A stretch of DNA of 64,000 bases, taken from contig JALCMG010000005.1 of NCBI GenBank assembly GCA_022648325.1, positions 62,001 through 126,000 of the forward strand, read 5' to 3'. Below are positions 41,620 through 48,207 of the stretch, piece by piece. A model generated the notes under the pieces. The model saw only the letters and a program-made list of their open reading frames with translations, was not told the DNA's origin and searched no databases. A program made the position numbers and the translations under genes. Each line of letters opens with the position of its first letter. Position 1 is the first letter of the stretch. Source of the stretch: Olsenella sp. GTDB lineage: Bacteria; Actinomycetota; Coriobacteriia; Coriobacteriales; Atopobiaceae.

Positions 41620-42231
41620 TTTGCGTGCGTAGACTAGCAGCAGCCATGCGTCGGCGATGATCTGTGCGTGGTCGAAGGCAAGCCCCTTTCCGTGTACGTC
41701 GCGCGAGCGCGGAATGCCCGTCACAGGGGCTGGCTGTATCGAAAAGTCGCTGGCGAGCGTGACGTCTCCTGCGGTAAGCGAGAGGCGCGTGCGGCCGTTG
41801 TCCTCGTTGCTTGCCACATCAAACCATTCCGCTGCCGCCGCGTCATCGCCTGCGTGCGCCGTTGCGCCAATGCTGTCCACGGCGATATGCGCCTCCGAGA
41901 CGGTCCACCCACGTGGATCGCGGTTGGGAGCGCTGTAGAGCCCAACCGGCTCGAGCGAGAGTCCTGTAATGCCGGTCTCCTCGAGCAACTCGCGCTGCGA
42001 TGCCTCGAGCGCGGTCTCGCCAGGACTTACGAAGCCGCCCGGAAGGGCCCAGCATCCTAGGAACGGGTGGCCTCCGCGGCGAACCAGCAGCAGTTTGAGA
42101 GCGTCGTTCGGGCCAACGCGAAAGATGCAGTTGTCAACCGTGAGAGACGGTCGAGGGTAGTTCTTGGGGCTGTAGCCGGCCAGGAACTCCTCCTCGGTAA
42201 GTCCGTTTTTGTCCCTCAGCGATTCCGTCAT
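41617..42231 (-). CDS. NUDIX hydrolase
   Basis: 204 residues from ATG 42231, AAAGGAAG upstream. The Nudix box is complete: GGFVSPGETALEASQ followed by RELLEETG, matching GX5EX7REX2EEXG. Upstream VDNCIFRV and LLLVRRGGHPFLGCWALPGG resemble ADP-ribose/NADH pyrophosphatase-type or NrtR-type Nudix domains. There is no winged helix, so a hydrolase is likely, with substrate unknown. A conserved N-terminal start (NGLTEEEFLAGYSPKNYPRP) marks it as the YjhB/ADPR-like subgroup. It converges on the HAD gene; its stop codon is provided by the palindrome. Confidence 0.9.
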   Translation of the reverse strand: MTESLRDKNGLTEEEFLAGYSPKNYPRPSLTVDNCIFRVGPNDALKLLLVRRGGHPFLGCWALPGGFVSPGETALEASQRELLEETGITGLSLEPVGLYSAPNRDPRGWTVSEAHIAVDSIGATAHAGDDAAAAEWFDVASNEDNGRTRLSLTAGDVTLASDFSIQPAPVTGIPRSRDVHGKGLAFDHAQIIADAWLLLVYARK

Positions 42232-42314
42232 GGCCGCGCTTCCTTTCTGTTGATAAGGGCCGGGCAACCCGGCCATCATGCTACCGCGACCGGCGAACCT
42301 GTGCTGTCGCGCGT

Positions 42315-43622
42315 TTATACGCCCCAGGTGCGCTCTACGTCCGTTGCAACCACGATGGGCTTTCCGGCGCACGCCAAGCGCCCGTCTTGCACGGCGACGG
42401 TCGATCCATCAATGAGGTTCTCGTACGTGTCATCGGGAAGCGGTACCTCTACCTCTACCGAGCGCGACTTAAGCGAGAAGACCCCCACCTTACGCCTGCC
42501 GTTATGCTCGCGTCGCAGAACGGCGATGTCATTCTCGTCATCGGCGGAAACGAAGAACGCATCGTCGGCGTCAAGTACGTCGTGCTTGATCTGGGCCATG
42601 CGTCGCATGAGGTTCGAGAGGTCCGTGCCGGTATCCCACGAGATGGTGTCGCGGTCGAAGAGGCTCGGCAGGTGCGAGCAGGCGGCCTCCTGGCCAGCGT
42701 AGATAAGCGTGGTTCCCTTCTTGAAGTAGAGCATCGCCGTGTGGTTGCGCAGGTCAGACTCGCTCTTCACGTGCGAGGCGATGCGCGGCACATCGTGGTT
42801 CTCAAGGAAGCGCAGCTTGTCGTAGTTCTGGGGGTAGAGGTTCTCCTGGAAGTCGAGAAGGTCAAGGTAGCAAGAGAGAGGAATCTCGCCCTTGAGGTAG
42901 CGCTCGAATGCCTCCTGGACGTCGTACTCGTACTCCATGTCAAATGCCTCGAATGCCTCGGAGTCCCGCGCGCAGGTCATGCCTGCGGCGCGGCATGCTG
43001 CCCCAAAGGAGCGGTGGACCGTCTCTGCCAGCCACAGGCAGTCGGGGTGCACCTGTGCCACCTCGGCGCGGGCGCGCTTCCAGAACTCCACGGGCACGAA
43101 GGAGGCAACGTCGCAGCGGAAGCCGTCGACGATGCGCGCCCACTGGCACAGGGTCTCGATCTGGTAGTCCCAGAGCGCCGAGACGTTGTAGTCAAGGTCG
43201 ATGACGTCGGACCAGTCGCCCACGTGATTGCCGGGCTGGCCATCGGGCTTGCGGAAGAAGAACTCCGGGTGCTCCTCAAAGAGGACGGAGTCTGGGGAGG
43301 TGTGGTTGTACACCACATCAACCATGCACTTCATGCCCTCGGCGTGAATGGCGTCCACCAGCACGCAGAAGCCGTCCATGGTGCCGTACTCGGGGTTGAC
43401 CGTGCGATAGTCGCGGTTGGCGTACGGGCTTCCAAGCGTCCCCTTGCGGTTCTTCTCGCCAATGGGGTGGATGGGCATGAGCCACACGACGTCGGTTCCC
43501 AACGCGTGGATGCGCGGAAGGTCGGGAATCACGGCGCGAAACGTACCCTCGGGCGTGTGGTTGCGCACAAAGACAGAGTAGATGACGAGGTTGCGGATGG
43601 AGGTGCTGGTGTCCTGTGCCAC
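42315..43622 (-). CDS. Alpha-amylase family glycosyl hydrolase (GH13)
   Basis: 435 residues from GTG 43622, AGAAGGGA upstream (the frame start at 43748 lacks a site). GH13 conserved regions: MVDVVYNHTSPDS (I), GFRCDVASFVP (II, nucleophile Asp), LWLAETVH (III, acid Glu), FLENHDVPR (IV, second Asp). No signal peptide, so cytoplasmic. Short C-terminal beta domain (RKVGVFSLKSRSVEVEVPLP). Likely acts on intracellular maltodextrin or another alpha-glucoside; trehalose- or sucrose-type activity cannot be excluded. No sugar transporter is adjacent. Confidence 0.92.
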   Translation of the reverse strand: MAQDTSTSIRNLVIYSVFVRNHTPEGTFRAVIPDLPRIHALGTDVVWLMPIHPIGEKNRKGTLGSPYANRDYRTVNPEYGTMDGFCVLVDAIHAEGMKCMVDVVYNHTSPDSVLFEEHPEFFFRKPDGQPGNHVGDWSDVIDLDYNVSALWDYQIETLCQWARIVDGFRCDVASFVPVEFWKRARAEVAQVHPDCLWLAETVHRSFGAACRAAGMTCARDSEAFEAFDMEYEYDVQEAFERYLKGEIPLSCYLDLLDFQENLYPQNYDKLRFLENHDVPRIASHVKSESDLRNHTAMLYFKKGTTLIYAGQEAACSHLPSLFDRDTISWDTGTDLSNLMRRMAQIKHDVLDADDAFFVSADDENDIAVLRREHNGRRKVGVFSLKSRSVEVEVPLPDDTYENLIDGSTVAVQDGRLACAGKPIVVATDVERTWGV

Positions 43623-43754
43623 GGCGGTCCCTTCTCGGCAGATGCTAGGTAGTGCGGTCGATGCACATGGTGGACCATCGCGTCGCGGGACGCAATATTT
43701 GTTTAAACAAGATTGCCGCGCGCCAGCGAATGGGCGGTAGCCCGGCACCTTACT

Positions 43755-44570
43755 CTACTTCACAACAACGGTGCCCTCTGGCAGCGTCAGCTCGGCATCC
43801 GTGGCAACAAGTACGTTGTTGCCACGCTCCTCGGGTTTGTCGGGCCACTCTGGCACATAGGCGACGTGCGCAAACTGCGTCGAGAAGGCCCGCTCCACCT
43901 CCTCGAGGATGCGTGCGTGGCACCCCTGGGTTGAGCAGCGCAGATTAGCGAGATAGGCCCCCCCCGGCGCGAGCTTCTCGCGTATGAGGCGCGCGCCCTC
44001 GTCGGTACCCAGCTGGCCAAGCGGGTGGTTGCCCGAGAACGCGTCGTTCACTATTACGTCATAGGGATACTCGGCACGGTGCAGGTAGTCCCAGCCGTCG
44101 TCGTTCACAAGAGAAATGCGGTTCTCGCCGTACTTCTCGATGAGGTCATCAAGAAAGAAACGCTCTCGCGCAATCACGGTGACGCGGGGGTCTATCTCAA
44201 CGGCGTCCACGTGGAGCTTTGGCCTGTGGGCTACCAGCCACTTGGGGAGCGAATATCCGCCTCCGCCAATAACTAGGGCATGCGTAGCGCCTGGCAGGTC
44301 GTAGCAGATTTCGGCCATGTAGCGGTGGTAGACGCACGCCAGCTCGAAGTGAAGGTCATCGGGCAGATAGCAGACACTCTGAAAGGTGCCGTTCACATTG
44401 AGCAGGCGCACTGGGGTGCCATCGTCGTCGGCCGCCTCAAAGATGAGCGCCGGGCCAAACTTGGTGCGGCGCATCTCGACTCCGCGCCGCTTCAGCAGCC
44501 ACGGCAGCGCCAGGACAATGGCAAAGAGGATCCAGGAAATTACAACCACGACAATGAGCCAGGTGGGCAC
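43755..44570 (-). CDS. Membrane-anchored spermidine-synthase-like methyltransferase-fold protein
   Basis: 271 residues from GTG 44570, supported by TAGGAGC four bases upstream; a TTG at 44618 is in frame. One N-terminal membrane helix (TWLIVVVVISWILFAIVLA) is followed by a SpeE-like Rossmann domain: ALVIGGGGYSLPKWL, VDAVEIDPRVTVIARERFF, and YDVIVNDAFSGNHPLGQLGT. Spermidine synthases transfer aminopropyl groups; many bacterial relatives with a membrane anchor have unknown function. No speD is near, so polyamine synthesis is uncertain. It is divergent from tatA. Confidence 0.82.
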   Translation of the reverse strand: MPTWLIVVVVISWILFAIVLALPWLLKRRGVEMRRTKFGPALIFEAADDDGTPVRLLNVNGTFQSVCYLPDDLHFELACVYHRYMAEICYDLPGATHALVIGGGGYSLPKWLVAHRPKLHVDAVEIDPRVTVIARERFFLDDLIEKYGENRISLVNDDGWDYLHRAEYPYDVIVNDAFSGNHPLGQLGTDEGARLIREKLAPGGAYLANLRCSTQGCHARILEEVERAFSTQFAHVAYVPEWPDKPEERGNNVLVATDAELTLPEGTVVVK

Positions 44571-44649
44571 GTGTGCTCCTAACGGGGAGGCGGGGAGGCG
44601 GGTCGCCAGAACGTTCAATGCAGAGCGGCGGGTAAACTCCCCGTTTATA

Positions 44650-44679
44650 TTGTGAGTACGAAACTTCCTCGGCTATACT
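44650..44679 (+). promoter_or_regulatory. Promoter of tatA
   Basis: -35 TTGTGA (44650-44655), 18-base spacer, -10 TATACT (44674-44679), 65 bases before ATG 44744. Confidence 0.7.
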
Positions 44680-44743
44680 AGCGGATGCGGTAGTGCATGA
44701 CGTGTGCCTGCCCCCATTCATCCACATCTAGGAGGACCACACC

Positions 44744-45082
44744 ATGTTTCTTGGACTTGGCATTCCCGAGCTTCTCATCATTGTTGTCGTCGTGCTCATC
44801 ATCTTTGGGCCCAAGAACCTTCCCAAGCTTGGCTCTGCCCTGGGCAAGACCGTGAAGAACGTCCGCGAGGGCATGGAAGAGGGCGACAAGGACTCCAAGA
44901 AGGTCGAGGAGCCCAAGGAGGACGAGGCCGAGGAGGTCGTTGCCGACGAGGATGACGCTGACGTCGAGGAGGCCCCTGCGGAGAAGGCCAAGGAGGGCGT
45001 CAAGTTCTGCTCCAAGTGCGGTACCGAGAATGCTGCCGACGCTGCGTTCTGCAAGAAGTGTGGCGCCAAGCTGGACGAGTAA
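44744..45082 (+). CDS. tatA: Sec-independent translocase TatA with C-terminal zinc ribbon
   Basis: 112 residues, AGGAGG upstream. Residues 1-40 are typical TatA: membrane helix LGIPELLIIVVVVLIIFG, hinge FGPKNLPKLG and amphipathic helix SALGKTVKNVREGMEEG. A very acidic linker (45-85) follows, then a zinc ribbon with Cys89, Cys92, Cys103 and Cys106 (KFCSKCGTEN and FCKKCGAKL). TatA oligomers form the pore for folded proteins. The zinc ribbon is not part of standard TatA and would be cytoplasmic. tatC is not in the window. A likely Tat cargo is the BMP lipoprotein at 20788. Confidence 0.93.
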   Translation: MFLGLGIPELLIIVVVVLIIFGPKNLPKLGSALGKTVKNVREGMEEGDKDSKKVEEPKEDEAEEVVADEDDADVEEAPAEKAKEGVKFCSKCGTENAADAAFCKKCGAKLDE

Positions 45083-45134
45083 GCAGAGCGCCTAGAGCAC
45101 GTACCTCCAGCGCACTACGAGGAAAGTAGAGTCC

Positions 45135-45614
45135 ATGGATAACAGCAAGGAAATCACTCTTACTGCCGAGGGTCGCCAGAAGCTCGTCGACGAGCTGGCA
45201 TACCGCGAGGGCGAGCTTCGTGACGAGATTGTCGAGCGTCTGAAGGAGGCCCGCTCCTTCGGCGACCTCTCGGAGAACTCCGAGTACGACGCCGCCAAGG
45301 AGGAGCAGTCCCAGAACGAGTCAAAGATTGCCGAGATTCGGCAGACCCTCTCGGTGGCTAGGGTTGTGGAGGATGCCCAGCGCGGTGGCGTCAGGGTCTC
45401 CATTGGCACCACCGTCGAGCTTGAGGACGAGCGCGGCAAGAAGGCTAAGTTCACCATCGTGGGCACCACCGAGACCAACTCGCTCGAGCACAAGATCTCG
45501 AACGAGTCCCCGGCTGGCCAGGCCCTCATCGGCTACGGCAAGGGCGATCAGGTTGAGTTCACTACCCCTGCCGGTAAGACCAAGAGTTATACGGTTGTGA
45601 ACATCACGCGCTAG
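45135..45614 (+). CDS. greA: Transcription elongation factor GreA
   Basis: 159 residues. N-terminal coiled coil with LTAEGRQKLVDELAYREGEL and the tip residues in FGDLSENSEYDAAKEEQ (Asp and Glu needed for cleavage), then the FKBP-like C-terminal domain (GTTVELEDERGKKAKFTIVG, GQALIGYGKGDQVEF). GreA inserts into the RNA polymerase secondary channel and rescues stalled complexes by transcript cleavage. A terminator follows. The greA-lysS neighbour pair is widely conserved. Confidence 0.95.
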   Translation: MDNSKEITLTAEGRQKLVDELAYREGELRDEIVERLKEARSFGDLSENSEYDAAKEEQSQNESKIAEIRQTLSVARVVEDAQRGGVRVSIGTTVELEDERGKKAKFTIVGTTETNSLEHKISNESPAGQALIGYGKGDQVEFTTPAGKTKSYTVVNITR

Positions 45615-45638
45615 GTGGATTTCACAGAACGCGACTTG

Positions 45639-45662
45639 GGCCCCTCTCCGGAGGGGCCTTTT
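45639..45662 (+). terminator. Rho-independent terminator of greA
   Basis: GGCCCCTC/GAGGGGCC (45639-45646, 45651-45658) with a TCCG loop, followed by TTTTA. Confidence 0.9.
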
Positions 45663-45693
45663 ATGAGACAAAGGGACAGTCCCTTTGTCTCAT
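45663..45693. repeat. Palindromic repeat, copy 2
   Basis: Perfect palindrome of 15-base arms (ATGAGACAAAGGGAC and its complement) around a single A. It shares 28 of 29 core bases with copy 1 at 41591-41619. Located in the 160-base gap greA-lysS just after the greA terminator. Confidence 0.9.
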
Positions 45694-45819
45694 CCCGCAC
45701 CAGCGCGCCGGCCAAAACGCTACAGTACAATGGTTTGCGCTGTGGCCGGCGCTTGTGGCTGGCCTGGCACGAGATGACACTGCACGCCAATGTGGCGCGC
45801 GCGAGCACTAGGAGCAAGA

Positions 45820-48060
45820 ATGGCCGACCAGAGCAAGATGGGCGAGAACAATACCAATGACGAGAGGGCCCAGCGTCGTGCCCGCCGTCAGGCTCTCATC
45901 GACGAAGGCGTGAACCCCTATCCCATTGCGAGCGAGGTCACCGCCCACGCTGCCCAGCTCGAGAATGACTACGCCAGCCTCCCCGACGGCGAGGACACCC
46001 AGGAGGTGGTCTCTGTAGCCGGCCGCATTCGCGCGCTCCGCCGCCAGGGCAAGGCGGCCTTCATCGTCCTCGAGGACGTCAGCGGCCAGATACAACTCTT
46101 CTGCCGCGTGAACGACCTGGGCGAGGAGGGCTGGAACCTTCTCCGCCAGCTCGACCTTGGTGACATCATCAACGCGACCGGCCGCGTGCTGCGTACCCGT
46201 CGCGGTCAGCTCTCCATTGCACCCACCAAGCTCGCGCTTCTCTCCAAGTCGCTGCGCCCGCTGCCCGAGAAGTTCCACGGCCTTACCGACCGTGAGGTTC
46301 GCTATCGCCAGCGCTACGTTGACCTCATCATGAATCCCGAGGTCCGCGACGTGTTCCGCAAGCGCAGCGCCATCATCAGCCTGATTCGTCGCTACATGGA
46401 GGCCGACGGCTACATGGAGGTTGAGACCCCCATGATGCACGCCATTCTCGGCGGTGCCAACGCGAAGCCCTTCGTGACGCACTTTAACGCGCTCGACCGC
46501 GACTTCTACCTGCGCATTGCTACCGAGCTGCCGCTCAAGCGCCTCATCGTGGGTGGCATGGAGCGCGTGTTTGAGATTGGCCGCCAGTTCCGCAACGAGG
46601 GCATGGACCTCACCCACAACCCCGAGTTCACCTCGATGGAGGCCTACTGCGCCTACTCCGACCTCGATGGCATGAAGCGCCTGACCGAGGGGCTCTTCAA
46701 GGCCGTCGCGCGCGAGGTCTGCGGCTGCGAGGAGGGCCACGAGGTAATCACCTACCAAGGACAGCAGGTCGACATGAGCGGCACCTGGCGCTCTGTTCCC
46801 CTCCCAGAGGTCGCCTCGCAGGTGGTGGGGGAACACGTTGACATGGACACACCCGTTGAGCACCTCCGCGAGCTCTGTGCCGCAAACGGCATCGAGACCG
46901 AGGATGGCTGGGGCGCGGGCAAGCTCCTCTTTGAGCTCTACGACGAGCTGGGGGAGTCCACGCTGGTTGACCCCACGTTCGTGTGCGACTATCCCGAGGA
47001 GGTAAGCCCGCTTGCCAAGCGCAAGGCCGATGACCCCCGCCTTACCGACCGCTTCGAGCTTGTGATTTGCGGCCACGAGTACGCGAACGCCTTCTCCGAG
47101 CTCAACGACCCCGTCGACCAGGCCGGTCGTTTTGCGGAGCAGGTTGCGGCAAAGGGCATGGGCGACGACGAGGCCATGGGCTACGACTACGACTACGTGC
47201 GCGCCCTCGAGTACGGCATGCCCCCTGCAGGCGGAATTGGCTACGGCATCGATCGCATGGTCATGCTCTTCTGCGACCAGCCAGCCATCCGCGACGTGTT
47301 GCTCTTCCCGCAGATGAAGCCCGAGGTTGTGACCGAGGCCGATATCGCCTCGCAGCTGCCGGAGGCAACGGATAACGCCGCCGCTTCTGTGGACGTTATC
47401 GCGGATGACGCCGAGAACGGCGCTGCCAACGAGGCTGCGCGCGACTCCGCAGCACCGTCTCTCTCCACCGGTCTCACACGCGATCAGGCCTTTGCCCTGT
47501 TCCGGCGCTACAACAAGGATTCGTTCCACATCCAGCACGCCGAGACCCTCGAGGGCCTCATGCGCTACTACGCCGAGAAGTTCGACCCGGAAAACGTTGA
47601 CTTCTGGGGTCAGGTTGGCCTGCTCCACGACCTTGACTGGGAAGAGTTCCAAGATTCCGCGCAGCACACGATCAAGGCCGGCGAGCTCATCGAGGCGGAG
47701 GGCGGCACGCCCGAGCTGGTACATGCCATCCAGACGCACAACTCTGACAACAACCCCGAACTTCCCCAGCCCGAGGCCAAGATGGAGCGCGTGCTCTATG
47801 CGGCCGACGAGCTGAGCGGCCTCATCCAGGCGGCCATCCTCATGCGGCCCAGCAAGTCTGTCATGGACCTCGAGGTCAAGTCTCTCAAGAAGAAGTTCAA
47901 GGACAAGCACTTCGCTGCTGGCTGCAGCCGTGACGTTATCCGCCATGGTGCCGAGCTTAACAGCTTGGAGCTCGATGACCTGTTTGCAAGCATGATTGAG
48001 GCCATGCGCGCCATCGCGCCCGACCGCGACGAATGGCTCAAGAGCCACCCCGAGCAATAG
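45820..48060 (+). CDS. lysS: Lysyl-tRNA synthetase (class II) fused to a C-terminal HD domain
   Basis: 746 residues from ATG 45820 (AGGAGC upstream). Residues about 1-505 are a complete class II LysRS: OB-fold anticodon domain (VSVAGRIRALRRQGKAAFIV), motif 1 near 185-205, motif 2 GRQFRNEGMDLTHNPEFTSM (254-273) and motif 3 GGIGYGIDRMVMLF (471-484). After an Ala/Asp-rich linker (510-548), residues 551-746 form an HD-superfamily domain: His570/His573 in SFHIQHAETLEG, the HD pair at 603-604 in GLLHDLDWEEF, and a later helix TPELVHAIQTHN. Normal LysRS is about 500 residues. HD domains are metal-dependent phosphohydrolases, often of nucleotides. The role of the fusion is unknown. Confidence 0.95.
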   Translation: MADQSKMGENNTNDERAQRRARRQALIDEGVNPYPIASEVTAHAAQLENDYASLPDGEDTQEVVSVAGRIRALRRQGKAAFIVLEDVSGQIQLFCRVNDLGEEGWNLLRQLDLGDIINATGRVLRTRRGQLSIAPTKLALLSKSLRPLPEKFHGLTDREVRYRQRYVDLIMNPEVRDVFRKRSAIISLIRRYMEADGYMEVETPMMHAILGGANAKPFVTHFNALDRDFYLRIATELPLKRLIVGGMERVFEIGRQFRNEGMDLTHNPEFTSMEAYCAYSDLDGMKRLTEGLFKAVAREVCGCEEGHEVITYQGQQVDMSGTWRSVPLPEVASQVVGEHVDMDTPVEHLRELCAANGIETEDGWGAGKLLFELYDELGESTLVDPTFVCDYPEEVSPLAKRKADDPRLTDRFELVICGHEYANAFSELNDPVDQAGRFAEQVAAKGMGDDEAMGYDYDYVRALEYGMPPAGGIGYGIDRMVMLFCDQPAIRDVLLFPQMKPEVVTEADIASQLPEATDNAAASVDVIADDAENGAANEAARDSAAPSLSTGLTRDQAFALFRRYNKDSFHIQHAETLEGLMRYYAEKFDPENVDFWGQVGLLHDLDWEEFQDSAQHTIKAGELIEAEGGTPELVHAIQTHNSDNNPELPQPEAKMERVLYAADELSGLIQAAILMRPSKSVMDLEVKSLKKKFKDKHFAAGCSRDVIRHGAELNSLELDDLFASMIEAMRAIAPDRDEWLKSHPEQ

Positions 48061-48076
48061 CAAACGTTTTGTCGGC

Positions 48077-48108
48077 GTGTTTGCCCACTCCCGCGCGTGG
48101 GTAAACAC
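48077..48108 (+). promoter_or_regulatory. 12-bp palindrome upstream of clpC
   Basis: GTGTTTGCCCAC (48077-48088) and GTGGGTAAACAC (48097-48108) pair at 11 of 12 positions with the twelfth a G-T wobble; spacer 8 bases. No T-run follows, so an operator (stress regulator) is as likely as a lysS terminator. It does not match CtsR or HspR consensus. Confidence 0.5.
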
Positions 48109-48207
48109 TGACCCAAGAAGACGGCGCGGGGCAGGTTGCCTTGTGCGCGGGCCTTCCGGTCCGCGCGCTCTGAGTTGCACCGCATGGCACTGAGGAGACG
48201 TCAGCGC

